64,000 nt of DNA from Syncephalis fuscata (GCA_025786725.1 JAHLTZ010000035.1:186001-250000), one strand, 5' to 3'. Shown: positions 11,626 through 23,292, counted from the first letter of the stretch. Translations and numbers: made by a program. The notes: generated from the letters alone by a model not told the origin.

Positions 11626-12625
11626 GAAACTGCTGAGAGCTGAAATGTACGTGAGGTACCTGAGTCATAAGCCTGTTGTTTAGTGCGACGCATATTCTGA
11701 CAGTGTTGGACCAGAATAGCCGATGTTATTAACCTGAATTTTTCGGATACGTTAGCAGTGATAGCCATCATAGTGTAATCCACGTGGGTGCACTGACACC
11801 TTAGCCGTTATCCACTTACCAGTCAGTAGGAAATGCCATTTCCGAAAAGGCCCCAAACATGTCAAATGCAACCATCAATCCGCAAAAAATATTGCACACC
11901 ATTACTAGTAACATGGTCTGTACGCCTTCACGTGCTAGCCTTCTCCAAGCTTTCGATCCGAACATTCGATACTGGCGATAAGCAACTCGACAAAAAATCA
12001 GGGAAAAAAATAGATTACTTGGCGCCACAATGGCCAGCCAGATCCAAGGATAAAAAGAAGGATAGTGGAAAGTACATCCACGGTTTGCCTCCACCGTGAC
12101 TGGACAAAATGACCATGTGATAAAGAAGATGGATAATTGCGGCAACATGAATAAAACACCTGTAAGCTTTACCCACCGCCTGTGGAACAGAGCAATGTAG
12201 GCTTTCTGCAGTATAATAGTGCTATTGCACATTGTAGAAATCGTCTGTCCAATAGCGAAATGCCATATAGCTATTCGGCAATTCGCTCCCGGAAGAAATA
12301 TGGCCCAAAATATGCAAGCTACCCAGCTAATGCCGGTAATTGACGATATCAGACAACACCAGCTGGAAACTGCGCGCGGTCGACCTCGCAACATTCGAAT
12401 AGATATGCTAAGGTTGTAGATAAATACACATAAAAAAATAATATCAAATCCGACCTGGCGATAAATACTAGACAGACGCCTGCGTAGTTCATCTCTATTT
12501 GATGCTTCCATGATAAATGTCATTACATCAACTTCTCCGCGTGGATGCAATGGGATGCCCCAAATACGAGTTGCATTTTTAAGCCACTCTGTTCCGAGGC
12601 TTTCGTTGTGATAATTAATTGGCAT
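11626..12625 (-). CDS. seven-transmembrane GPCR-like protein, copy 1
   Basis: Two exons, 12625-11820 and 11733-11626; the split codon TG|G (Trp) begins the last helix. The extracellular N-terminus has N-glycosylation sequons (NES, NAT). Seven hydrophobic segments follow: about 59-77, 88-112, 118-148, 153-175, 190-216, 232-255, then the exon-2 helix LITSAILVQHC. A Cys at the start of helix 3 (GANCRIAIW) and one in the second external loop (NRGCTFHYP) are placed like the rhodopsin-family disulfide. The short cytoplasmic tail is QNMRRTKQQ... A paralogue with the same intron lies at 33284-34325. The ligand and pathway are unknown, and the family is not one I can name. Confidence 0.7.
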
Positions 12626-13882
12626 GTGTGTACGCTATAGATACACATCAAATAGTAAAAAAGTTGCGAAAGATAAAAATGCAAATAATTTTTAATGAAA
12701 TAGCTATCATAAAATAAAAATAGGTTTGTAATACAAATTCAATGTTTCAAAATACCACTTTCATTCGAATAATGTGGGTTTGATTACTATTACAGGAATG
12801 TATTCACGTTACCATTTTACCATTAAACTATGGGTGGCAAATGCCTTATGCAGCATTAGTAATTGCTACTGCCATTTGGGTCTGTTTACTAAGCATGCTA
12901 CAATAGCTGCAGCGTAATACGCTAATGGCTATAGATTAATTGAACGCATGAATATAGATTTCTTATCAATTTTAAACTCTAAACGCCTTTATTTTACTGG
13001 TTAAAATGTTAATACTTGCAACGGAGTAACTTTGGGAGACAATAAAATACAATAGACAAGTCGAATACTTATCTATGTAGAATTCTCAAAAAACCCTGTT
13101 TAGTAGTTTATCAGTAGTATGCCGAGTAAGCCAATGATAGGGCGTATTACTGGATCTCATGTTTTATCCTTCGTTTTAGCTACTGCCATAGTATTCAACT
13201 ACTCGCTGTTTTATGTGATGTTGAAATGATATCTTTTTATGTACATTGTACAGATTGTTCATCTTTGAACATCCGAAATAATTTATTTTTTCCTTTAGTG
13301 ACCATTATGTTTTTTTCAAACGCAGCTAGTTGATTAACATTGTCAATAAATTTTATTTAAATCATTTATACAAACTGTATCGATATGCTGCTCGATATAC
13401 AAATAGCCACGTTGCTCAATAAAAAATTAATAAAATCAATCAACCTATAGGTAATTAAATAGACAAATAATTATTGCAAAAGTCGTTTATTAAACAGTCA
13501 CTTCCCCTATAGCCAGTCTGACTAAATAAATGGCATTTTGAACAATTAATATCCTAATAACAATATATATTAAAGCCATAATAAAGATAACTAATTGATT
13601 ACATTATTGTATTGATAATTACACATGAATTAAATAATGTTGGATACAATATTATACATGTTATAGTGGTGAGTGAGTGTTCAAATGTATTTAAAAGTGA
13701 AGAAAATGAAATGAGTAAATAAAAATGTGAGAGTCAAGTACAGTAGAAACATTAGCATAATAAATGCATCATATTAATAACTAAATTTGACTAACGAAAC
13801 ATTTAATATGACTGATTAGTCTATTTGTATTAATTTATAATAAAATCTAAAATCTTATATCGCTTTATTTAAAACTAATCGC
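12626..13882. other. spacer containing repeat B
   Basis: No coding exon is supported between the seven-helix gene and the DEAD-box gene. Repeat B occupies about 13488-13735. The short open frames here are not supported. Confidence 0.5.
13488..13735 (-). repeat. repeat B copy
   Basis: It matches 2830-3072 in inverted orientation, including GATTACATTATTGTATTGAT followed by the AATTACACATGAATT block, with small gaps. It has no coding capacity. It sits just downstream of the DEAD-box gene's stop codon, that is, at another gene's 3' flank. Confidence 0.6.
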
Positions 13883-16395
13883 TTAATCACTATTGTTACG
13901 GCTAAATAATGGTTTAAATCCCTCGGCAGGTCGGTCAAACGATCGTCTTGCTCCTGATTCACGATCAAATGACGGCTTACGGAATCCATCATTACGATCA
14001 AATGATTTACGGAATCCATCGCCACGGTCAAATGATGGCTTACGGAATCCATCGTTGCGGTCAAATGACTTACGGAATCCATCACCACGGTCAAATGATG
14101 GCTTACGGAATCCATCGTTGCGGTCAAATGAGCGTGAGCGGCCACCGTTATCACGATTAAAGCCGCCAAATGACGAACGGCGGTCGTTGCCACCGCTTGA
14201 GAAAGAACCGCGACGCTCAAATCGGTTGGATCGACTATCGCGCATTGCATCTTTGCGTAGCGAATTTTCGTTAAAGCCAATACGATTAAGGAAGTTTGAC
14301 GATAGCTGTGGTGCTTCACTTAAGCCAAATCCTTTAGCAAAGTGACCAGCTTCATCTATAATATGGTTCTTATTGCGGATATGTAGATCTGCTACGCGGC
14401 CAACGTAGAATCCAAGATAGGCAGTAAAGGCTTCCTCAATAGCCATCGCGTCCAAATCTTCTTTGGCTTGTTCAAAAGACAACTCAGCTAGTCGTTCACG
14501 TCTTAGTTCATTCTCTGGTAAAGATAGTATTTTTGTTTCAGTCACGTCACTACCAGCTTCGTCAGTCGTTTCCTTTGGCTTAACTGTTGCATCGGCGGCT
14601 ACTGCAATCAATCGCTGCTCGAGCTCTGGGTCGTGACGTAGGCCAAGCTCTGATAAAACATTTGCAAAATCGCGTTCAAGCTGTGAGTAAATAGCAATGG
14701 CACGTCCACTCTGACCAGCACGGCCAGTACGGCCACTACGATGTACATATTGATCGGTACCAGCCGATGCACCCATTTGCACGACAAGGGTTACTCCGGG
14801 GTAGTCAACGCCACGGGCCGATACATCAGATGTAAATAGAATTGCAGGGCCTCTTGCTTCACGGAATCGGTCTGCAACACGCTGACGCTGTTTCTGATCG
14901 CGTTTTGAGTGAATTTCAAATATGTCACGGTGTCCTGAAGCGCGGAATAGATCGGCATACAGCATTGTGGCCTTGGTTGTTGGGAAGAATACAATAACTT
15001 TGCCTGGATGATCAACTACTTGACCATGTCGGCTGCGCTGACGATTGCCATCGCGTCGGTCTCGGCTATCCACCTTCTGTTCAACCTTGGCAGGCTGTGA
15101 GCCTTCAAGACGGCCTTCACCACGCAAATGCCAAGCCAATAAACGACGCAACATTACAGGATGTTCGTTCGATGGCGCCATCAAATAGCTTTGACGAATA
15201 CGTTCTGGAACATGAGGTTTTTTATCATGTCCAATAGTATCAATCAATTCATGTTCATTACGGAAAGCAATACGGACAACGCCCTTGACTTCCTTCGACA
15301 ATGTAGCCGAAAAAAGCATTGTACGGCGTTCTTCGGGTAAATGCTCGATAATCCGAGTAAGTGCATCACGGAAGCCCATCTCAAGTAGTGTATCAGCTTC
15401 ATCAAGTACTAACTATTAAATCAAATAAGCATATATTTATATTAAACAAATTTGTTTATAGCTACTTACTGCTTGTAATCCTTGCATTTGTTCCTTCAAT
15501 AGACGTTCCGACTCCAATAAATCTTCAAGACGACCTGGCGTAGCTACCAAGATATCAATGCGACGCGACTCAATATCACGAACATTGTTACGGCGATTTT
15601 CACCACCGACAAAGCAGCGTACTTGCAATGGCAAACGTGAGCATAGACGGTTTGCTTCTTCGGCAATTTGCATAGCAAGTTCGCGTGTAGGCGAAATAAT
15701 AAGTGCTTTGCACGACTTGCCTTTGCGAAAGTCTTCAACAGTTTGTTTTTGGAGTATTTGATCAATTGTTGGCAGTAAGAAGCCAAGTGTCTTTCCAGTA
15801 CCAGTTTCAGCACGAACAAGCAAATCCTTTGTGATTGGCATCTTGTTAAGCACCATAGATTGTACAGGGGACATTGTCTCATAACGGAACTCTTGTTTTA
15901 AGGCCCGTTGAAGTCCACCGTGTAGACTGATAATTTCATCAAATCGAGTGGCAACACCAGTAGCTTCATCATTAGCCATATTAATATTGGCATCATTCGG
16001 CGTTGATTCTGTCGCCGATACACCAGCCTTTTCAGAAAGGGAGCGTGAAAAGGTGACAGCAGCAGCAGCAGTGCTAGATTCGTAACGACGACCACCAAGA
16101 GTAGTACCAGTAGTAAGATAGCTGGATACAGTGTTTGTCACTGCTGGCCTATTGGCAAGAATAGAAAGTGTACGTAGACCATTTAATGACGACTTTGATG
16201 CAGTTGAACCAGCACGCAGATCTAAAGTTATTGCCAATCATTAGTATTTATTTATTCAATCAGTATAAAAATATCAAATATGTTGCAAATACACTTACTG
16301 AGTTGACGTAATGGACGTGCTGCTGCCCGTAACAAGCTGGTGCGTGCCACATTCACGGCCGCGTTAGCGATCAGAGTGGTTTGGTGTCCGTACAT
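13883..16395 (-). CDS. mitochondrial DEAD-box RNA helicase with repeat C-terminus
   Basis: Exons 16395-16299, 16221-15470 and 15412-13883 join cleanly. The first exon (MYGHQTTLIANAAVNVARTS, then LLRAAARPLRQL) is Arg/Ala-rich and lacks acids, as in mitochondrial presequences. Helicase motifs are complete: Q-motif region MSPVQ, AETGTGKT, PTRELA, TPGRLED, DEAD (VLDEAD straddles the start of exon 3), SAT, and HRSGRTGRAG. The C-terminus has alternating units FDRNDGFRKP and SFDRGDGFRK plus RGSFSSGG-like segments, a basic RNA-binding tail. Architecture resembles Mss116/CYT-19, which remodel group I/II intron RNAs in mitochondria; that exact role is inferred. Confidence 0.9.
13930..14120 (-). repeat. 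coding tandem repeat in the helicase tail
   Basis: A unit of roughly 30-36 bases encoding FDR-N/G-DGFRKP recurs at least five times with alternation of N and G versions. Near-identical codons indicate expansion by slippage or unequal exchange. Confidence 0.8.
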
Positions 16396-16944
16396 TATAC
16401 TTAATAACAACACTTGTTACTTTTAATCGTTACAGCACTATAGAAACACAGAGGATCAAGTATGTGTGTAATAAAACAGTGGCCAGTTAATAGACAAGTA
16501 CGTGTGTAAGCTTTCTATTAAAAAGTACCAAATGTTGTAAGCGATAAAGTAAATGGTAAACGTTGAAAAGAAAACGTCGCACGTTAAATTTAAGTGGAGA
16601 AAAAAAGAAAAAAATAATTATGATTGGAAGCTACAGTAGTCACCCGGCTTTTACCGTATACAATCGAGTGAGATAGAGAAAAAAGCCTGAGTCACACTAT
16701 AATAATGATATTCTCCGACATTGGTCACATATTTATCACTATGGATGTGGCTGAGTTTATTCATGCAATAATGTGTGTGTATTCAATAAAATGTAATGAT
16801 TTATTAAGTAGTTTGGCTGGATCATTTTGTTGTCATTTTTTGTTATAAACTATAGTCACAACAAAGCGATAAATACATCATAGAACTGGCTAATTAATTG
16901 GAACATAAACAATAGATAAACGTGCCATTGTTAATAACGCTGTA
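16396..16944. other. spacer upstream of DEAD-box gene
   Basis: It separates the helicase start from the PRCC-like gene's last exon. It must hold the helicase promoter. Purine-rich runs occur at about 16595-16620. No gene is seen. Confidence 0.5.
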
Positions 16945-18404
16945 TTAGCGGAATCCTACAATTATTATAAGTATTTTAATTAAGACAGCAATTACAATTA
17001 ATCTACCATATTTTGCCGCTGTTTCTCGGCGATTCTTACGACCAATGGCTGCTCGTTCTTCAAATTCTTGTTCACGCGATGCTGCTTGTTGCGCTAAATA
17101 CATGATATTATGTCGTCGTCGTTTATCTCCTCCGCCACCTATCGGCTAAATATGAACAACATTATGAGCTATTAGTATATTGTCGATTTTATTATTACAA
17201 ATAGCACCACTTACTGTCATTTGCATTGCTGTCTGTTGGGCCAATTTATCAGGATTTCCAATGCCACCGTATCCAGGACCACTCATCCGATCGGCTAGAT
17301 TTACATCGACAATATTGACATTGACCGGTCCAAAGTCATGCTGTCGCTTTCGTCGACCAGTAAGCGCTGCAATCTATTGAATATCATGTTAGTGTTGCGA
17401 TCTATTGTCTACTATGTAGCATAGCACTCACTGCTTCATCGCTTAATGTCATTTGGCCGTCATCTTCATATGTTTGCGATACATTATGCATATCGTAGCC
17501 TTGCGTATAAGCATACTCTTGATATTGATACGCCGATGCATCGTATGTATTTTGCTCAGCCGTGTCTATAGATGCTGTTATCGGCTTAATTGTTGCCGAT
17601 ATACTGTCCCTACTATATTCGCGCGATTCGCTCTCCTCGATAGCTATAGCATGGCCTATTAGTTAAAAAAATAGCGTATGAAACCATAGTTATTTGTACT
17701 ATCTACCTAGGGGAAACAAATTAGTTTCTTCTACGTCCTTTCCTTTCGACTTTACAGTACTAGAAGAAGGCTTTTGTTGCCGTTTCATCAAGCTGTGTGG
17801 TATCATAGCGTTTAAAGTCGGCATAGCAGTACTAGATCCTGAAACATCTTGCCCGTCATCTGGCTGTTGCATACCATTGATCTCGTCAGGAATGTGGGCA
17901 TCGGCACCCATAGCCGTCCCTGACCAGTCGCGTGCATTAGAACCGGCTCTCTCACCAAGTCCTGCTGTCGATTTCATGGGCCTTCGATTTCTGGGTGGTG
18001 GCAAGAACGAAGAAAGGCTGCTGCGTAAACCACCATTTCCCATAGACGAAGCCGCCGTTTGCGTTGAGTCTTTTTTCATGACTTCATCGTCTTCGTCTTC
18101 GTCTTCCTCATCAGATAACGCATGACGATCCGGTAATGACACAACTATTCTAACTTTGCGTGTTTGCCCCTTCTCCTGCCCCTTATTTTTTTCAGATTTT
18201 TCTCGCTCTTTACTATCATTTGCAACCGTTAAGGTAGTAGGTGCGTCAGATATGTTCGGTGCACATGATCCTTTAGGGGGTGGCAGGAATGCTGCCAAAC
18301 CGCGGCGTCCACTGCCGCTCGTCGTTAAAGGTGATGGGACCACTGTCTCTTCCTCTGAAGCTGATGCTTGTCAGAATCTGAAGCGTAATTAGCAACAAGC
18401 GACA
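16945..18404 (-). CDS. PRCC-like nuclear protein
   Basis: The protein begins MSLVANYASDSD, the typical PRCC start, at 18404. A Pro/Ser-rich acidic region with two FLPPP motifs (AAFLPPPKG, SSFLPPPRN) follows. A Tyr-rich segment (YQYQEYAYTQGYD) and the conserved C-terminal block GRRKRQHDFG...VNIVDVN...HNIMYLAQQA...RRETAAKYGFR come next. The last exon is only 11 nt (16945-16955); removing its intron turns a hydrophobic read-through into the canonical KYGF ending. PRCC is a nuclear splicing-associated protein in animals; its fungal role is little known. Just after codon 12 (near 18375) the frame must shift by one base (two extra A or one missing base), so the start region probably contains an error. 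Confidence 0.75.
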
Positions 18405-18955
18405 TGTTTAAAAGAATAAAAGTAATTTAAATAAAATACTATTTATTAAAATGTGTATGTGTGTATTTTGGTGCTTGTGTGAGAGATGTTTTACATTCAA
18501 CGTTAATTTATCAATATCATACACTGTCACCAAAATCGACCATTGCAACTGCGCTAAAAATATACAAAAAAAGTACCTCAGCAATAGTACTGCAGTTCAG
18601 TAGTAATCGCACCAATATGGCTATTAACATGATCAAATAAACAGGCTTTCTGTTTTAGAAAAACAAGAAATGCCAAACGTGCGACATTTTTTCTGAAAAT
18701 ATAGGATGAATTCAAATGGACGAATAACACGCAAGAACGAAAAACGACATACACTTAAATAGAAGGCAGCTAACAGCACGAATACTACTCTACTGCACTT
18801 CATCTCTCCTCTTCTAATACAGCCATAGTGCTTTATCTTGCTCACACAAGTCAATCTATTCAGCATTCCACCTGTGGCGTCATAGCTATAATATCGACAC
18901 TTTTATTCTACTATAGTCTTTAACAACACAATATTCAGCCAACAAACAATTAATC
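18405..18955. other. divergent promoter region
   Basis: It lies between the PRCC-like gene (-) and the small Cys-rich gene (+), so it should drive both. A TATAATAT-like box lies at about 18888. No exon is supported; the 77-codon frame on the minus strand has no coding character. Confidence 0.45.
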
Positions 18956-19447
18956 ATGTTGTCTTTGACTAAGCTCTGCATCACCGCCATCGTCGCCGGT
19001 ACTTTTGCCGCCATGACCTCTGCCCTGCCTGGTATGTACCAAAAAGCTCTAAACAAGCACAGTCAATTAATATAGTCATTGTATTATAGCGCAAACACTT
19101 GTGCAAACAGCCAAACTTCGTGAACCGTGCAATGTACAAAATGGCAATATCCTTATAGGATGTGAAAAAGGCTTAGTGTGCGAAGGAATGACTGGCCTTG
19201 CAAAAATGAGAGGAGCTAAAGTAGGAGCACCTGTACCAGGCGAAGCGCGCGTTTGTGTAAAATATATTACTAAAGAAAAAAAGACTTGCGATAATTTCAA
19301 TTTCTGCATTAATAACTTGACTTGCGTTAAAGGCAAATGCTGTAATGTAAGTAACTCATAGATACGTATAATATACAAAATACTAATCTACACTATAACG
19401 CTTTATTTTTATAGAAACTTTTATATGAATGTGAACAAACATACTAA
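18956..19447 (+). CDS. small secreted cysteine-rich protein (121 aa)
   Basis: Three exons, 18956-19031, 19090-19346 and 19415-19447, give 121 residues. Residues 1-24 (MLSLTKLCITAIVAGTFAAM, TSALP) form a clear signal peptide. The mature protein has nine or so cysteines, in a pattern like C-N-x(8)-C-x(5)-C ... C-x(8)-C-x(4)-C-x(5)-C-x(4)-CC ... C. This suggests a disulfide-knotted extracellular protein. I recognise no family. Candidate roles (effector, wall protein) are guesses from size and composition. Confidence 0.7.
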
Positions 19448-19644
19448 TAAACTGGCTATAATTTGTTTTATTTCAAACACTATCTCATAATCTAATAGAT
19501 TTTTATCATTTATACTTGATTTTATGTATTTATTTATTACTATCGTTAAATTATTGTAGGCTTTACTATTTATTTATTTATTATGTTAAATACATTATGT
19601 TAATCATATAACATGCTGTGTATCATTGTTATTACTAAACAATC

Positions 19645-19850
19645 TATTAACCATTTAATGCGATTTATGGATCAAATAAGCACATTTGATAATATTTGCG
19701 CAGTTAAACTAAACATTCAATCTATTGAACATGATAATGGATGGTGAATGGCATCAAAGTTTAAAATACTCATCGGTGTATATTTATCATCCAGTATGTA
19801 TATATCCTCTTTCTATTCATATTATTCTCATTGTATACTCATACTATTAT
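19645..19850 (+). repeat. repeat A copy
   Basis: It carries CTATTGAACATGATAATGGA then a TGGTGAATGGCATCA block, preceded by AAATAAGCACATTTGATAAT. The same order is seen at 41530-41745 on the minus strand. Confidence 0.65.
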
Positions 19851-20284
19851 ATGGTATTTTATTGGTAAGAAAATAGCATTGAATATAGCCACCACAGTCA
19901 TTATACTGGCAACTATGCATATACAGTAGTAGTAATAATGGTATATAGCATTACTGTACTAGCGCTGAGTACTTGCTCAACGACTATATTAACAGCGCTT
20001 CTTATAATATTGACATTGTACATGATGGCTGTGGTGGTTATATGCTGCCAAAATCACCATATACTTTGGTTTTTCATATATTGCCACTGCAGATCATCCT
20101 AGTGATAGCTTGTATAGTCTTGGTAGTAACAAATTGCGCTGCCACTGTTGAGATTGCAAAGCTGCAGCAGATGATCTGTAATTGCGATCTATAGTAAAAA
20201 CAAAGCATACAACGATATTTTACAGTATATGCTCAACGTAACTTAAAAACAATCTAGAGGTGTATTTACTATGTCAATAAAGTT

Positions 20285-20770
20285 ACCAAAAGCAATGATC
20301 GGAGTAATGGTGATGATTTGTAAAAAAAGTCAGATTACAAAAGGCAATGCAAGTACATAGTGTAGAAGGTGTTTGTACTAACTAGTATCAGTCAACTACT
20401 GACACTATTATATAGTATATATGGAGTGTACAAATATATACAATGGATATATGCTGTCAAGTGTAAAGAAAGAGAAAGGAAATGTGATGACGTAGATTGT
20501 GAGATGTGAGCCTGTCAGTCAATATTTATAAACAGCCGAGTTTAATTGATTAATAAATGGAGTGTAAATAATAAAAGTCAATCTACCCAACATGTCAGTA
20601 CATCATAGAACAAGTGAAGCAATAATGCATTAAAAATAAAAAATTATTATAACAAAAAAAAAAAATAAAAATATTACACCCAAAAACACTCATTATCATA
20701 GAATATAGTTTCAGTATAATAGCGAATGTATTAAAAGAATAAAAGTCATTTGACACCAACATCATTAAAA
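20285..20770 (+). repeat. repeat C copy 1 (near-identical to 26055-26620)
   Basis: Long blocks are the same in both copies, for example around 20320 and 26100 (GTCAGATTACAAAAGGCAAT) and around 20455 and 26225 (GCTGTCAAGTGTAAAGAAAG). By eye they differ by only scattered bases and small indels, so the duplication is recent. This copy lies just downstream of the FHA kinase gene. Confidence 0.8.
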
Positions 20771-20957
20771 TGAAACATGCCAATTCTCACCGCATTATAG
20801 AAGATAGAACAATAGTTTATATACTAAATAAAAGCATATTTACAATATTTATTGATAACATATAAGCAATGAATGGACAAATGATGTAAAGCAGCTAAGT
20901 ATATAAGATGGTTAGTGTTATGACTTGTATAATCGTTAGTACTTACTTACCTTTTGA

Positions 20958-23292
20958 CTAAAATGCCTTTTTGTTGAAGCGGCACTTGCGGAAAGGCTGC
21001 ACCCGCTTGGCTGCACCTTGCGTCTTGTATTTTGAATAGCACCGGCGCTTTAACTTGCGTCGCCCCAAACGCTTGGAGTTAGATGTTGCTTCGTTGCTGC
21101 CGGTGCTATTGGTGCTTGTGTTGATGTAGTTGATGTAGTGTTGCCGATGTTTCCAATGCCGCTACTTCTTCCTGGTTTGAAGAAGCGGCTTCAAGCGGTA
21201 CAATTGTACTCACTTGTTCTTGCTGACCGCCAAACCAAGAGCAGCGTAGCGCCTGTTCGGCCGTATAGCGCGCATTGCTGTCAATGGCTAGCAATTGCGT
21301 CACTAACTCGACCACTGTGCAATGTTAGTTATTTTCAATAAATAAATATTCAACTTACCTTCGTTGCTGGCTTGAGTGATCACTTGCTCAAGGTCAAGTT
21401 GACTATTTAATATATTTTCAATATAATTAAATATCGTATTCGGCGCACCATATGGAAACTCATCTATTGTGGTAGAATAGTTAGTAGAATATTTTTGTTT
21501 CTGCTTGTACTTACCCCATATGATGTAGTAGAGCATAGCTCCTAAACTCCACATGTCAATGGGCGTGCCATACCCATTGACACTTAATGGTGGAGAGGTC
21601 AGCCGGTGGTATACCTCGGTGTTGTCTTCCGCACGCTCTAGCAGGGATAACCGCTCGCTAGACCACAATGACGCTTCAGGCGCCATGTATGGAATAGTGC
21701 CACAGCAACGTGGCACCGCGGGAGAAGACCCTACATCATAAGCCATCCCAAAGTCAGTGTAGACGACTTTGGGATATAGACGATGGCTAAATACTAGGAT
21801 ATTACCGGGCTAGTTTATTGTTAGTAAAGATGCTCAATATTAAATCAATTAATTAATTACCTTAATATCTAATTAAATAATAGCAATAATTAACTATTGT
21901 AATGTTAAAGAAATAAATATACTTACCTCGATGTACGATGCCCTTGCTGTGCATGAACTAATAGAATGTTAGCGTTGTAATAATTAAACTATAATAGTAC
22001 TTACTTCGGCACCTTCGAACAGCTGTTTAAAGATATGTTTTAATTCCATCTCTGGAATTGGGAAATGGCGATTATTATATGCCTTTAAATCGCCACCCGC
22101 AGCATACTCGATGCTTATGTACGTGTTGGCGGAAGTAATCCCCATATCAAATAGCTCAGTGAAGCAAGAATGATCTTTTACTTCATTTAGAGCGCGGACT
22201 TCATTTGCAAAGCTGCTAAAATCACAGCCTTGTGTTGAAATCTTAACTGCGACGCGTTGACGCGTAACGCGGTTAAATCCCAGGCGTACCAGCCCATATG
22301 CGCCTCTGTCATAAATAATTTGTTAGCCAGTTATTGTTTTGTATATAAATACTTACCTTCCAAGTCTTTTTTCAGTAATGATAGTTTCTTGGAAGAGACT
22401 CTATCATCATAATAATGTGTTATATTAATAGTGGTTAGCTGTATTTGTAACTTACCTGGTTATACTCTGGTAGAGCTTCCATCTCCAGAGGCGTGGTGCG
22501 CTCAATGAGGCAAATACTGAACGACGCTATAATGCATGATTAGAAGTTATAATAATAGTAAACATTTGTTAATTACCTTCAAGCCCAGGCACGCGGATGA
22601 AGCAGTCTTCATTAAAACCTTTTTTTCTTCATAGTCGACATGGACACCGTTGACTAAAAACAATGTTAGCAACTTCATTATTAATGCTAATTTAAAACTA
22701 ACTTTTTAAGACTGCCCATGCAATATTCTAAATCAATGGTTAGTAATAAAACACTAAACAGCTATTGACTTACTGTGCAGCTAATAATGCCGTTATTCTA
22801 TGTTGCATCCTAGTTAGTATCAGTCTACTGGAGTATATACTATACTTACAACTAGCACCTTGAAGCATAACTGAGGCATTTCATCCTCAGTTACCTGACA
22901 GTTACTATTTAATGTAAATTATGTGGTTAGCTTAACATCGTGTATATTCTTGTCACTTACCACTGTTGGCTTGCCCCAACAGTAAATTCTTGATCGTTCA
23001 TCAAGATGAATTCTAAGTAATTAATATTTAGATGCATGTATAATTCATATTGCGTTAGCTTACCTTGATGTGCTGTATCATTCACTTCAAGCCATGCAAC
23101 AGCGCCATGGCGTTCCTCATTCGTTAAACTATCCCAACAGGCTGGGACGTTTACATAAAGCGAATCTTCGTTGTACGAAGCATTCGAAGACGATGCAACA
23201 AAAGCTGCATCCGCGATAGGAGAGATCGAACGTGGTGTAGGAAGAGCGGCTTCAACAGCCGGGGTGGAGTTATTTGTGTTTGAGGTGTTCAT
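20958..23292 (-). CDS. FHA-domain protein kinase (Chk2/Rad53-like)
   Basis: At least nine exons encode an N-terminal FHA-like domain (FILMNDQEFTVGAS ... YCMGSLK / VNGVHVDYEEKKVLM) followed by a kinase domain: LGRGAYGLVRLG (Gly loop), VAVKIS (Lys), HRDIKPGN (catalytic loop), DFGMAYD, MAPE, DMWSLG. FHA plus kinase is the plan of Chk2/Rad53 DNA-damage checkpoint kinases. The catalytic loop's DIK is encoded by an 8-nt microexon at 21861-21868. The kinase frame ends at a TAG at 21106. Another frame continues with a strongly basic tail (RRKLKRRCYSKYKTQ) to a TAG at 20958 and may be the true C-terminus. The FHA exons near 22590-22860 do not all join in phase, so an indel or unseen splice is likely. 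Substrates are unknown. Confidence 0.7.
21861..21868 (-). other. 8-nt microexon of the FHA kinase
   Basis: On the minus strand ATATTAAG is flanked by an acceptor (TTTAATTAG) and a donor (GTAATT). Upstream exon ...CATCGAG plus ATATTAAG plus downstream CCCGGTAAT gives HRDIKPGN, the catalytic loop. Skipping it would remove the catalytic Asp and shift the frame. Confidence 0.85.

Larger units (their letters stand above)
19448..20957. other. spacer with repeat A and repeat C copies
   Basis: No gene is supported. Repeat A covers about 19645-19850 and repeat C about 20285-20770. An open frame near 19973-20194 starts with TTG only and has no supporting context. Confidence 0.5.

Noticed and set aside
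13893-14345. Open frame of 150 codons antisense to the helicase tail
   Set aside because: It exists because the sense repeats are free of stops in other frames; it has no start context or independent support.
19973-20194. Hydrophobic 73-codon frame between two repeats
   Set aside because: It begins with TTG rather than ATG, has no splice signals, and lies between repeat copies.
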